Assembly: GCA_021794275.1 (NCBI GenBank)
Contig: JAJYRD010000002.1
Coordinates: 1 to 45,542, forward strand
Direction of reading: 5' to 3'
DNA from: Pseudomonadota bacterium
GTDB taxonomy: Bacteria > Pseudomonadota > Gammaproteobacteria > Acidiferrobacterales > Acidiferrobacteraceae
DNA length: 45,542 nucleotides
The notes below the pieces were generated by a model, which searched no databases, had not been told where the DNA came from, and was given only the letters and a program-made list of their open reading frames with translations. Shown here one piece after another: positions 25,986 to 33,556 of this stretch. Position numbers and translations under genes: made by a program. Numbering within the stretch: the first letter of the stretch is position 1; every line of letters begins with the position of its first letter.

Positions 25986-26295
25986 GAAGGCGGCTGCGGC
26001 GCGGCGGCCACGGACCACGTCTGGACGAACGACGTCTCAGACCGTGTGGCTTGCGCTCGTGGTACTCATCGCGGCCGGTCTTTGCGTCTATCCCCCATGG
26101 AGCGACGTGTGGACGAATTTCGAGGGGTATCACATGCGCGCGACGCTCGTCTACGGCTTCGCGTGGGCGCCCCCGCCGCCCGTGTTCCCGGTGGCGCGGA
26201 GCATCGATGTCTTGCGTCTCGGCTGGGAACTCGCCGTGGTCGTGCTGGTGGGCCTTGTGGTCTATCGTCTGCTTGGCGTGATCGGCCGTCGTTGA
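25963..26295 (+). CDS. Small two-helix membrane protein, unrecognised
   Basis: 110 residues. A basic N-terminus (KSSKKAAAARRPRT) precedes one helix (VWLALVVLIAAGLCVYP), then an aromatic periplasmic loop with PPWSDVWTNFEG and FAWAPPPPVFP, and a second helix (WELAVVVLVGLVVYRLLGV). The pattern resembles short uncharacterised inner-membrane proteins; I do not recognise a family. The start lies inside the cupin gene end, and a strong hairpin terminator follows ten bases after the stop. Confidence 0.6.
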   Translation: MTTPKSSKKAAAARRPRTTSGRTTSQTVWLALVVLIAAGLCVYPPWSDVWTNFEGYHMRATLVYGFAWAPPPPVFPVARSIDVLRLGWELAVVVLVGLVVYRLLGVIGRR

Positions 26296-26304
26296 GGAAG
26301 GGGG

Positions 26305-26342
26305 CTGCGTGCCGCCCAGAGTCGCGCGGCACGCAGCTTTCG
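26305..26342. terminator. Hairpin terminator between convergent genes
   Basis: A perfect 12-bp stem GCTGCGTGCCGC / GCGGCACGCAGC with a ten-base loop lies between the stops at 26295 (plus) and 26350 (minus). TTT follows on the plus strand and CCCCCTTCC on the minus strand. It probably ends the plus transcript and blocks both directions. Confidence 0.75.
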
Positions 26343-26349
26343 TGCGGCG

Positions 26350-27321
26350 TCAGGCTGCGCTTCGGATGAAGGCGTCCGCGTACATGTCCTTCAATGATGC
26401 GCCGGCCAGGTACAGGCGTTTTTTGGCCGACTGAACCATATCGGGGTGGCCGCAAAGGAACACGCGCCAGCCGGCGAGGCCCGTGAGATCGCCTACGGCG
26501 ACGTCCACGACGCGGCCACGTCGAAGGTCTCCGGACGGTTCCTCGCGCGAAACGCAGGGGTGGTAATGGACGTTCGCGTGTTCGTGGGTGAGCGTGCGGA
26601 GTTCGTCAATCAGATACAGCCCGTCTCTGTGGCTGCTCCCGTGGTAGAGGTGGATGGGGCCGCGGTGCCCGAGGTGCAGGGCGTCGCGGATGATGCCGTA
26701 GAGCGGCGCCAGTCCGGACCCGGTGCCAAGAAGCAGTAGGGGCTGTTCGGGGTTGGATGGCAGATAAAAGCACTCGCCGAGCGGCTGGCTTACGGCGACC
26801 CTATCGCCCACCTGCAGCGCTTCATGGATCCACCCGCTCACGCGACCTGCCGCCACCTTGCGCACATGCAGTGTCAGGTGCGGATCGACCCCTGGCGTGC
26901 TTGCGAGGGAGTAGCTGCGGCTTAAGGTGTCATCTTTGAATATATTGATAAATTGCCCGGCCCGGTAGTCCCCCATGTCTAAGCACTCAAGGTCGACCGA
27001 GACGATTTCACGGTTGAGCGGCGTGATCGCGCGCACGGTAGCCGCCAGTCGTCCCGCTTCGGCACCCGGACGCTCGACGCGCAGCGTTCCCGTAGGCGTG
27101 CATTGGCACGCCAGGAAGTATCCGCGGGCCCGCAACGTGTCTTTCAAGCCCTTTTGGGATGCCGCCGGGACCGAGCCTTCCACGGCACGCATGAGGCAGG
27201 TCTGGCAGACGCCGCTGCGGCACGAGGAGGGGACGGTCGCGCCGCCCCGTGTCAGGGTGTCGAGGACGGTTTCGCCGTCCGCACCGGTGTAGGCCTTGTC
27301 GTCCAACAATATCTCGGGCAT
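26350..27321 (-). CDS. Ferredoxin-type 2Fe-2S / FAD / NAD oxidoreductase (globin partner)
   Basis: 323 residues with three domains in order. The N-terminal plant-type 2Fe-2S ferredoxin has Cys34, Cys39 and Cys42 (SCRSGVCQTC) and Cys72. The FAD domain has RSYSLAS, and the NAD domain has LLGTGSGLAPLYG and a final FLCGHPDMV. This is the layout of phenol-hydroxylase/CDP-glucoseen reductase type electron donors. It lies 17 bases behind the truncated globin gene on the same strand under an NsrR-type operator. I infer that it re-reduces the globin haem, so the pair would replace a flavohaemoglobin as NO dioxygenase. The ATG at 27321 has GGAG six bases ahead. Confidence 0.88.
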   Translation of the reverse strand: MPEILLDDKAYTGADGETVLDTLTRGGATVPSSCRSGVCQTCLMRAVEGSVPAASQKGLKDTLRARGYFLACQCTPTGTLRVERPGAEAGRLAATVRAITPLNREIVSVDLECLDMGDYRAGQFINIFKDDTLSRSYSLASTPGVDPHLTLHVRKVAAGRVSGWIHEALQVGDRVAVSQPLGECFYLPSNPEQPLLLLGTGSGLAPLYGIIRDALHLGHRGPIHLYHGSSHRDGLYLIDELRTLTHEHANVHYHPCVSREEPSGDLRRGRVVDVAVGDLTGLAGWRVFLCGHPDMVQSAKKRLYLAGASLKDMYADAFIRSAA

Positions 27322-27338
27322 GGGGGTCTCCAAAGCGT

Positions 27339-27707
27339 TTAGCGGCCGAGGATGTCTTTCCGGGTGGACTCGCAGATGGCTGCCACTTGGGCGATGTTGG
27401 TCTCCGCCACATTGAGCTCGCGCAGCGTGGCGCCCAGATGTTCGACGATGATGTCGAAATGCTGGTCGTTCAGGCCCCGTGTGACGAGATGGGCGTGCCC
27501 CCGGCGCATGTCGGCACCGGTATAGTTGTTGGGGCCGCCAAAGGCCATAGTGAGGAACGCCTTCTGCTTTGCGGCCTGCCTTTCCATGTCGACGTCATCG
27601 AAGAAGCCGTTGACCCGGTCGTCCGCAAGGACCTTCCGGTAGAAGATGTCCACAGCCACATTGACCGCCGGTTCGCCGCCTATTTTTTCAAACAATGCCT
27701 GAGTCAT
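27339..27707 (-). CDS. glbN: Group I truncated haemoglobin
   Basis: 122 residues, the usual length. MTQALFEKIGGEPAV is the family start, IFYRKVLADDRVNGFF carries the B10 Tyr and nearby Phe, FGGPNNYTGADMRRGHAHL contains the EF loop and the proximal (F8) His, and NDQHFDIIVEHLGATLREL completes the fold. Group I globins with an added reductase oxidise nitric oxide to nitrate using O2. The perfect NsrR-type palindrome 26 bases before the start and nsrR itself facing it support a role in NO defence. It is the first gene of a two-gene operon with the reductase. Confidence 0.92.
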   Translation of the reverse strand: MTQALFEKIGGEPAVNVAVDIFYRKVLADDRVNGFFDDVDMERQAAKQKAFLTMAFGGPNNYTGADMRRGHAHLVTRGLNDQHFDIIVEHLGATLRELNVAETNIAQVAAICESTRKDILGR

Positions 27708-27732
27708 ATCGCTCCTCGTCGCTCTTATGAGG

Positions 27733-27757
27733 AAAGATGTATACTATATACATCTTT
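27733..27757. promoter_or_regulatory. NsrR operator
   Basis: Perfect 11-base arms AAAGATGTATA and TATACATCTTT are separated by three bases. They match the known NsrR consensus of AAGATG(C/T)AT arms ending in ATCTT. It lies in the globin promoter, and the only other gene on this gap is nsrR, so both globin repression and autoregulation are possible. Confidence 0.88.
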
Positions 27758-27897
27758 CGTGGGGCAACCCGCCGGGGCTTGGTGCCCTAACAACATTTGG
27801 CGGGTATGCCGGTACACTATTACAAGGAAGTTAGTTTTGTCAAATATCATTCCATGGCAGTTTGACGCTTCATCGCAGCGCGTCGATACGAGGGCTT

Positions 27898-28359
27898 ATG
27901 CAACTGACCCGCTATAGTGACTATGCCTTGCGGATTTTGATGTACCTGAGCATGAAGGAAGGGGAGGGGACCGCGACCATCAGCGACATCGCGGCGTTTT
28001 ATGGCATTTCCCGTAATCACCTCGTGAAGATCGTGCACAGACTGGGGCAGCTTGGTTTTGTCACAACCACGCGCGGCAAGGGGGGCGGTCTGAAACTCGC
28101 GCGTTCAGCGGCGCAGATCGGCATCGGTGAGGTCGTGCGCCAGACTGAGGTTAACTTCGACATCGTCGAGTGCTTCGATGTGCAGGCCAACACCTGTCGC
28201 CTGACCCCCATCTGTCACCTGAAGGGCATGCTGATGGCCGCTCAGACGCAATTCCTGAACGAACTCGATACCTACACGCTGGCGGACGCGATCGCGGGAC
28301 GTAATCGCGGGTTCATGTCGCTGCTCGAGCGCATCCGCCTGGGCGCCCCCGCGCCCTGA
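27898..28359 (+). CDS. nsrR: Rrf2-family nitric-oxide-sensing repressor NsrR
   Basis: 153 residues of the Rrf2 family. MQLTRYSDYALRILMYLS is the typical first helix, followed by a winged helix (AFYGISRNHLVKIVHRLGQL), TTTRGKGGGLKLAR as the wing, and three cysteines (92, 100, 106) that bind the Fe-S cluster, with CRLTPICHLK near the third. NO damages the cluster and releases DNA. The RGKGGGLxLA form separates NsrR from IscR-like members (which have RGPGGGY). The operator between it and the globin fits. The start ATG at 27898 follows GAGGG. Confidence 0.92.
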   Translation: MQLTRYSDYALRILMYLSMKEGEGTATISDIAAFYGISRNHLVKIVHRLGQLGFVTTTRGKGGGLKLARSAAQIGIGEVVRQTEVNFDIVECFDVQANTCRLTPICHLKGMLMAAQTQFLNELDTYTLADAIAGRNRGFMSLLERIRLGAPAP

Positions 28360-28495
28360 TTGTCCGTGGGCGCGGGGGGCGGAGTCCGGCGGGGCTGGGG
28401 GACGAGCGGTCGCCGCATGGGTCCTGGGCTCGTTATACTGTCGCGCTTGGCGCGCGCCCGCCGGGCGCGGCGGGGAATGATGAAAAGGAGCGGTG

Positions 28496-29269
28496 ATGCG
28501 TTTAGTCAGGGAAGCCTTGTTCGGGGCGGTCTTGGTAAGCCAATCGGCCTGGGCGGCCCATCCTTGGACGATCGGTAATGTGCCCTCTTATTATCAGGGC
28601 CGCTACGGCACGGCCCAGACGATCGGGATTTTTTACGATCCAAGCTATCTCCAATACCAAACGGCGCGCATTCGACTCAAGCTTACCGTCCCGTATATCT
28701 CGGTATCGAGCCTGCCGGCGGGCGCCAAACTCACGAACGGGACCTTGTCGACGCGCACACAAAATAGCCAGACGATCACCGCGAGCGGCCTCGGGGACAT
28801 ATGGTTGGCGGGACACTTCACCTTGATTCCGGAACGCGGCCTGAGGCCCGCGTTGGTGCCGTATGCCAAGATCAAGTTCGGGACCGCATCGGCGGCCAAG
28901 GGGCTTGGTACCGGCCGCAACGACTATGAAGTCGGACTTGGCCTCAATACAACGATTGGCGTCAATGTGTTTCCGTTCGCGCATATAGGCTATCGTTTCG
29001 TCGGCAGTCCCCCTGGGCAGCGCTTGCGGAACATCGCCACCTACGATGCCGGGGTCAGTATCGCGGTCACTTTCCGCAATATCATTACGGCGATGTATGC
29101 CGGGAGCCAATCCGAGCAGGCGGGTTACGCAGGGCCCTCGGACGCGATTCTTGCCTGGAACTACAATGTCACGACCGCGGGCAGCGGTTTTCAGGCATAC
29201 ATCGATAAGGGTTTGAGCAATGGGAGCGCAGATCTGGGGGCAGGCCTGGGTGGTCAGATCGTTTTTTGA
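28496..29269 (+). CDS. Outer-membrane beta-barrel protein, transporter-like
   Basis: 257 residues. A signal peptide (MRLVREALFGAVLVSQSAWA, cleaved before AHPWTIG) precedes about 230 residues rich in alternating hydrophobic/polar strands, such as YGTAQTIGIFYDPSYLQYQT, a Ser/Thr-rich loop, ASGLGDIWLAGHFTLIPERG and a C-terminal GAGLGGQIVF. The last residue is Phe, the signature for BAM-dependent insertion. The GLGDIWL segment fits the loosely defined phenol-degradation (MetA-pathway) outer-membrane family. What it transports is unknown. AAGGAG lies five bases before the ATG at 28496. Confidence 0.72.
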   Translation: MRLVREALFGAVLVSQSAWAAHPWTIGNVPSYYQGRYGTAQTIGIFYDPSYLQYQTARIRLKLTVPYISVSSLPAGAKLTNGTLSTRTQNSQTITASGLGDIWLAGHFTLIPERGLRPALVPYAKIKFGTASAAKGLGTGRNDYEVGLGLNTTIGVNVFPFAHIGYRFVGSPPGQRLRNIATYDAGVSIAVTFRNIITAMYAGSQSEQAGYAGPSDAILAWNYNVTTAGSGFQAYIDKGLSNGSADLGAGLGGQIVF

Positions 29270-29322
29270 TCCCGTCCCCAACCCGTTGGGCTGGCGCCTC
29301 CTTTTGCCTTAGGCCGGCTGCG

Positions 29323-30450
29323 CTACGGCAGGAGCGAGGGAAGCGACAGGGTCAGGGAGGGCGATGACAGGATCGGCGTGGTTTGTGGGCGCGTCACGGT
29401 GGGACGTGTAATCTGCGGGCGCGTCACGGCAGGGCGCGTCACCGAAGGGCGCGTGACGAGCGGCCGCGAAGACCCCCCAGTCAGTTTGCCACCCACATGC
29501 AGCCCAAACGTCATGACATGAATGTTAGGTACTGTTCTCAGGACCACGAACCGGTCTGGCCCCTCGCGCCTTACCGTCAGAAAGAAGGGGCCGTGCCCGG
29601 TGTTTTGTCGGGGGTGGCCGTGCGTGATCAGGGTCTGTCCATCGAAGCGCCATGCGCCATGTGCGTGTCGCGTGTAGCCGGCGATGAAGATGCGCGCGTG
29701 GGCGTCCTTGAGGCCGGTGGCGGGCCGTAAGGTGCTGACCGCAGGATGACCAAAGCGGTAATAGCCCTGCGCCACGACATAGCGCCCCACCAGATCCTTA
29801 GGGGCCTGGGCCCCGGTCCATAAAAATAATCGGTTGCCGAGCGCTATTGCGTGGCGGCCGGCCATGCGCAGTGTGCCGCGCATAAGGAATCGCGTCGCTT
29901 GACCACGCGGTCTGGGCAGGGCATGGACGCGGGTTGCAGTCCAGCGGCCGGCAACAGGGGAGGCCGCGCTCACGGCGAGCTCCATGCCTATTGTGGGCCG
30001 GGCGTGTTCGCTCTGTTCGAGGCGAGCGAGGGCGCGCGCGCTTACATCGACGGTTTGCCCGAGGATCCGTAAGCGTTGGCCGTTGGCGGCGATGGTCTGC
30101 ACGAGCCCCACCAAGGCGTGCTGTACACGGACGTCGCGGGCCGTCCGACGTCCCCCCTGGGCGAAGGCGTCGACGAATACGCTCTGTCCCCGGTGCAGGG
30201 CGTCCACATTCTCGCGTCGTCCGTCCACCCAATAGCGCGTCTTGGTAGAGAGGAGATATTCGGCGCCGTTCACGTAAATGCTTCCGAAGCGCTGGATCAC
30301 GCCGATCGCGGTGATGCCGGTGCCCCCGATCCCGCCGCGTGCCGCCCCGGTTCCGCCTATGCCGCCCCGCGGCCCTGAAAATCCGCTCAGCAAGCCCATG
30401 AGCGCGGCGAGGACCGCGACGCGTCGCACGAGAGGGGTGGCGCGGATCAT
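29323..30450 (-). CDS. DUF5666-type exported protein with C-terminal RPx(V/I)T repeats
   Basis: 375 residues. An N-terminal hydrophobic segment (VAVLAALMGLLSGFSG) acts as a signal, followed by Gly-rich IGGTGAARGGIGGTGIT. Then come several small barrel-like modules with VIQRFGSIYVNGAEY, VDALHRGQSVFVDA and VGLVQTI, the DUF5666 pattern (repeated short domains about how a value changes with 'GxVxx'). The C-terminal 30 residues are six copies of a pentapeptide: RPLVT RPSVT RPAVT RPQIT RPTVT RPQTT. It is the second gene of an operon; its ATG overlaps the DUF6502 stop (ATGA). Function unknown; envelope location is inferred. Confidence 0.75.
   Translation of the reverse strand: MIRATPLVRRVAVLAALMGLLSGFSGPRGGIGGTGAARGGIGGTGITAIGVIQRFGSIYVNGAEYLLSTKTRYWVDGRRENVDALHRGQSVFVDAFAQGGRRTARDVRVQHALVGLVQTIAANGQRLRILGQTVDVSARALARLEQSEHARPTIGMELAVSAASPVAGRWTATRVHALPRPRGQATRFLMRGTLRMAGRHAIALGNRLFLWTGAQAPKDLVGRYVVAQGYYRFGHPAVSTLRPATGLKDAHARIFIAGYTRHAHGAWRFDGQTLITHGHPRQNTGHGPFFLTVRREGPDRFVVLRTVPNIHVMTFGLHVGGKLTGGSSRPLVTRPSVTRPAVTRPQITRPTVTRPQTTPILSSPSLTLSLPSLLP
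29377..29466 (-). repeat. 15-base tandem repeat encoding six RP-x-(V/I)-T units
   Basis: Six codon-quintet units in the 3' part of the DUF5666-type gene, four of them recognisable on the plus strand as GCGCGTCAC or similar. Codons vary at third positions, so the protein pattern is selected or the duplication is old. Confidence 0.85.
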
Positions 30451-31253
30451 GACCTGTGCTCTCCAGACAAGGCTGTGTCCTCGTAGCAGTAGACACCCAC
30501 GCGCATGCGCCGGGCCCCCGGGGTGGCCTTGTCGGCGCACTCGAGGGGATTGAGCTCCCGATGCAGGCCCTGCAGCAGATGATCGGCGGCCGCCTCGATG
30601 CGCGGCCGCGCATGCAAGGCCGCCTCCGCCGGCAGCGCATCCAGAAACAGCGCGCGCTCGAGGAATGGGGGGTCATCGGCCAGATTATGGAAGGCGCAAG
30701 CCATGTGGTCGCCGACGTTGTCCGCGAGAAAGTTCAGTTTCTCTTCAGGGATGTCTGGAACATAGGCGGTTCGCAGCAGATGCGCGCACCCGGCGTCATC
30801 GATCCGTACCGCGCGGGCACGGACCAGTTCGTCCAGGATGGCGCGCGGACGCATGTCGGCCTTTATGCGTCGGGTCAAGGTCTCGATACTGGGCCCGCTT
30901 TCGCTATGGAGTGGGAGACCAAGCAGTGCGCCGGATGCGTCGCGCGTGTCCTTGCCTGCCGTCCACGCGGCGATGAGTTGCGCGGCGATATGGGTTCCGC
31001 GCCCGAGTGAGGCAGGCGGTGATCCCTCGGCGACCAGCGCGCGCAGGCGTTTCACATCCTTTCTATGGATACCGGTCATCAGGCTGAGATCACTGCCGGT
31101 CGGAGGCCGATGGGCTGCGCGCGCCAGCGCCTCGTCCACATATAAGGTCTTTAAGAGTTCAGCGAAGGCCGTAAACGTGAACCCCTGGCTGATGGCGTAA
31201 CCCACCAGCGGCCGCAATAAGCGGCTAATGGCGCGCTGGAGCACGGCGTTCAT
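30447..31253 (-). CDS. DUF6502-family protein
   Basis: 268 residues, no signal. The N-terminal AISRLLRPLVGYAISQGFTF and FAELLKTLYVDEAL are the DUF6502 family opening. Next comes a winged-helix-like part, TGSDLSLMTGIHRKDVKRLR, and a central SESGPSIETLTRRIKADM. The C-terminal half carries YVPDIPEEKLNFLADNVGDH. Helix-turn-helix-like content would suit a cytosolic regulator, but the family is uncharacterised. It is the first gene in a translationally coupled operon with the DUF5666-type gene, a pairing I know from other gammaproteobacteria. The ATG at 31253 is chosen; an ATG 15 bases upstream is possible. Confidence 0.7.
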   Translation of the reverse strand: MNAVLQRAISRLLRPLVGYAISQGFTFTAFAELLKTLYVDEALARAAHRPPTGSDLSLMTGIHRKDVKRLRALVAEGSPPASLGRGTHIAAQLIAAWTAGKDTRDASGALLGLPLHSESGPSIETLTRRIKADMRPRAILDELVRARAVRIDDAGCAHLLRTAYVPDIPEEKLNFLADNVGDHMACAFHNLADDPPFLERALFLDALPAEAALHARPRIEAAADHLLQGLHRELNPLECADKATPGARRMRVGVYCYEDTALSGEHRS

Positions 31254-31307
31254 GGGCGGTGTGTCCATGGGGCAAGGGGGCACATGGGACGCAGTATGCC
31301 ACAAAAC

Positions 31308-31335
31308 TTGACGTGGGAAAAATTCCCACTAATAT
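31308..31335 (+). promoter_or_regulatory. Strong sigma-70 promoter with an inverted repeat in its spacer
   Basis: TTGACG (31308-31313) and TAATAT (31330-31335) are spaced by 16 bases. The perfect inverted repeat GTGGGAA-AAA-TTCCCAC (31313-31329) fills the spacer, starting at the last base of the -35. A regulator bound there would occlude RNA polymerase. It reads toward the repeat protein at 31409. Confidence 0.75.
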
Positions 31336-31408
31336 GGAGACAGGTTCGGGTCGCGCCTGCATTCCGGCGGTTCGAGGGGGTGAACCCTTTTTTAAGGAGA
31401 TGATGACC

Positions 31409-32041
31409 ATGAGGATGCGTCTACTAGTGGTTGCGGTCTTGTCGGCGGCTTTGAGCGCAAGTGCGGCGGCGGCGAATCATGCCGAGGGCGGAGGTCACGC
31501 GGTGGCGGGAGGCGCGGCCACGGTGGGCGCGGACCGGGACGGCGTGCTCGCGGAGCCCGCGACAATCGTTCAGTTTCCGGCGGACCACGAGGGCCTCGAC
31601 GCAACGGCGGAGAATGACGGTGTCCTCGTTCGCGCGAAGGGCGCTTCCGGGGATGAGCGTGATGAGCTGATCGTGTTGGCGCGCGATCAGGCCAAGCTTC
31701 AGTATCTGAAGGGCCTGGCGGCGCAGTACGTCACGTCCGACAAGGCGGAGAAGGTTGAGGTCGACGCCCTGCGGAGTCGGATGCGCCGACTCAAGATGCG
31801 GATGGAGCGCATCCATGACCGTCTTCAGCGGGTTGATGCGAGCGCGTCGGGGGCGGAGCCTGCTGGCGCGAATATCGGTGATGATGGCGGTGGCCGCGAC
31901 CGTCGCGTGGTTGAGCGCTCGCCCCTGGGCCACCCTGAAGCCGGCCGGCCGCAGCTTGAGCGTCCCGAGATTCAACGACCGCAGATCGAGCGTCCCGAGA
32001 TCGAGCGTCCGATGGTGGAGCGCCCGATTATCGACCGCTGA
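31409..32041 (+). CDS. Secreted protein with C-terminal RPx(I/V)E repeats
   Basis: 210 residues. A signal peptide (MRMRLLVVAVLSAALSASAA, cleavage near AAA-NHAEG) is followed by an acidic Gly/Ala-rich part, then a helical charged segment (about 85-145, with LQYLKGLAAQYVTSDKAEKV and MRRLKMRMERIHDRLQRV) likely to form a coiled coil. The C-terminus consists of six pentapeptides RPQLE RPEIQ RPQIE RPEIE RPMVE RPIID, closing with Arg. AAGGAG at nine bases decides the start at 31409, among four nearby ATGs. No known family. The same five-residue pattern ends the DUF5666-type protein encoded divergently. Confidence 0.72.
   Translation: MRMRLLVVAVLSAALSASAAAANHAEGGGHAVAGGAATVGADRDGVLAEPATIVQFPADHEGLDATAENDGVLVRAKGASGDERDELIVLARDQAKLQYLKGLAAQYVTSDKAEKVEVDALRSRMRRLKMRMERIHDRLQRVDASASGAEPAGANIGDDGGGRDRRVVERSPLGHPEAGRPQLERPEIQRPQIERPEIERPMVERPIIDR
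31946..32035 (+). repeat. 15-base tandem repeat encoding six RP-x-(I/V/L)-(E/Q/D) units
   Basis: Six units in register, for example CGTCCCGAGATTCAA and CGTCCCGAGATCGAG. They differ from each other at second and third codon positions and end four bases before the stop codon's end. Confidence 0.85.
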
Positions 32042-32084
32042 GGCGATCTCGGGCGGGCGGATCTGGCCGGCGGCCAGGGAGCGC

Positions 32085-32624
32085 CTAGAGCCCGTAGCGC
32101 GAAAGCGTGCTTTTCGCTTTGTGAAGCGCGTTCTGGGCGCTGGCCCCGGCCTTGTAGCGACGCAGATAGTTCGCCACAAGCGCCTTCAGGCGTGGAGCCG
32201 TCACGCCGTGATGCAAAGCTGAGACCAGCAACTGGCCGGTGGTCTGTGGCGGGGCGCCTTGGGCCACCGCATGCGTGTAGGCGCCCGTCGCGCTTTGCAC
32301 GCGCGCGGGCCCTGCGTGATTGCGAAAGGCGCTCGTGAGGACGCGGGCGAGGCCGGTGCCCGCGCGGCCTTTCAGCGTCCCATGCGAGTAATAATGCGCA
32401 GGAAGGCGCGGAATGCCCTTGATGCTCGCAAGGATGGGCTGCAGGGCTTGGCTGCGATAGTGGTGGCTTGCGACGAGTGCCGCCGAGCGGGCTTGCACGG
32501 CGGATAGGCCCTTGCTTTCCAGGGTATGCAGGAGCGTCTGGGTGATGGTCATGGAGGCCGCGCCCGCGACGGGCGACAGAGCGAGGGTCGATACGAGAAG
32601 CGCCGCGTGTCGGCGGTGTGCCAT
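32085..32624 (-). CDS. Small exported helical protein, unrecognised
   Basis: 179 residues. Signal peptide MAHRRHAALLVSTLALSPVA with cleavage near AGAAS. The mature part is rich in Ala, Leu, His and basic residues and predicted by eye as amphipathic helices: TLLHTLESKGLSAVQARSA, a central loop with PRLPAHYYSHGTLKGRAG, and a closing LKALVANYLRRYKAGASAQN. No Cys and no known motif. An excellent AAGGAGG sits before the ATG. It converges with the repeat protein at 31409, which ends 43 bases away. Function unknown. Confidence 0.65.
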   Translation of the reverse strand: MAHRRHAALLVSTLALSPVAGAASMTITQTLLHTLESKGLSAVQARSAALVASHHYRSQALQPILASIKGIPRLPAHYYSHGTLKGRAGTGLARVLTSAFRNHAGPARVQSATGAYTHAVAQGAPPQTTGQLLVSALHHGVTAPRLKALVANYLRRYKAGASAQNALHKAKSTLSRYGL

Positions 32625-32872
32625 AGAGACCTCCTTCTTGTGACCGGGTTTTTGGGAAGGACGCGGTCAAGCTGTCCTGACCGGATCTTTATCTTTAAGC
32701 CTTATCACGGGACACAGTGTGGCAGGTCGGCCATTATTTTCGGATGGTCCATAGGAAGGAGGACCGCGCGCGGCCGCCTCTTGTGGTAATGTCGACAGAC
32801 CCTTGGGGATTGCGGCCTTCGTATCGCCGACTCCGAGGCCACAAAGGGGGCGGATGGCGTTTGGAGGGGGTT

Positions 32873-33475
32873 GTGACGGGTCTATCGCGCACGGGATCGG
32901 CTGTAGGGGCGGGAGGGGGGCTTGCGCTCTGGTTTACCGGCCTGCCGGGGAGCGGCAAGAGTACCTTGAGCCGTGCGGTGGCGCGCGAGCTCGATGCCCA
33001 GGATGCACGTCTTGTGACGTTGCTGGATGGGGATATCGTGCGCACCTTTCTGTCGCAGGGGGCAGGGTTTACGCGCAAGGACCGATACGACAATGTTTGT
33101 CGTATCGGATACGCGGCAAGCCTCATCGCGCGCCATGGCGGTATTGCGATCGTGGCGGCCGTTTCGCCGTATCGGGATGGCCGGCTTGCGGCTCGCCGCC
33201 TTGTCGAGGACGCGGGCGGCGTCTTCCTAGAGATCCACATGGACACGCCGTTTGCGTCCTGCGTGGCGCGCGACCCGAAGGGCCATTACGCACAAGCCCT
33301 GGCAGGCGATCTGGATCTCTTTACCGGCGTCGATGATCCTTATGAAAAACCGCTTGCGCCGGATATCCGCGTGCGCACCGAGACCGAGGATGTCGCCTGT
33401 GCTCTGCTGCATGTCATGGGCTCGTTGCGCGAGCGGCGGCTCCTGGCCCCGGCCGGACGCAAGACCGTGGGTTAG
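32873..33475 (+). CDS. cysC: Adenylylsulfate (APS) kinase
   Basis: 200 residues, the usual length. LALWFTGLPGSGKSTLSRAV holds the P-loop (GLPGSGKST). LLDGDIVRTFLSQGAGFTRKD is the APS-binding DGDxxR...F-x3-D/R region, followed by YAASLIARHGGIAIVAAVSPYRD. DPKGHYAQALAGDLDLFTGVDDPYE contains the lid (K-G-x-Y ... FTGxDDPYE). It phosphorylates APS to PAPS in the cytosol. No cysN/cysD or other assimilation genes are adjacent, so use in sulfate assimilation or in sulfation is open. The start is a GTG with GGAGG five bases ahead; a long upstream frame from 32717 has no similarity. Confidence 0.88.
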   Translation: MTGLSRTGSAVGAGGGLALWFTGLPGSGKSTLSRAVARELDAQDARLVTLLDGDIVRTFLSQGAGFTRKDRYDNVCRIGYAASLIARHGGIAIVAAVSPYRDGRLAARRLVEDAGGVFLEIHMDTPFASCVARDPKGHYAQALAGDLDLFTGVDDPYEKPLAPDIRVRTETEDVACALLHVMGSLRERRLLAPAGRKTVG

Positions 33476-33556
33476 GTTTTTGGGGCGGCGCCACGGCGTG
33501 TTCGTGCTAAAATGCCTCACCGAAACGACCCGGCTACGCGCCGCTTTGAACATCCC

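Noticed and set aside
29377-29466. Short regular repeats resembling a small CRISPR array
   Set aside because: The period is 15 bases, with no unique spacers, and it is in frame within a gene.
32717-32872. Longer N-terminus for APS kinase
   Set aside because: The extra 52 residues match nothing in the family, and a GTG with a good ribosome site gives the normal length.
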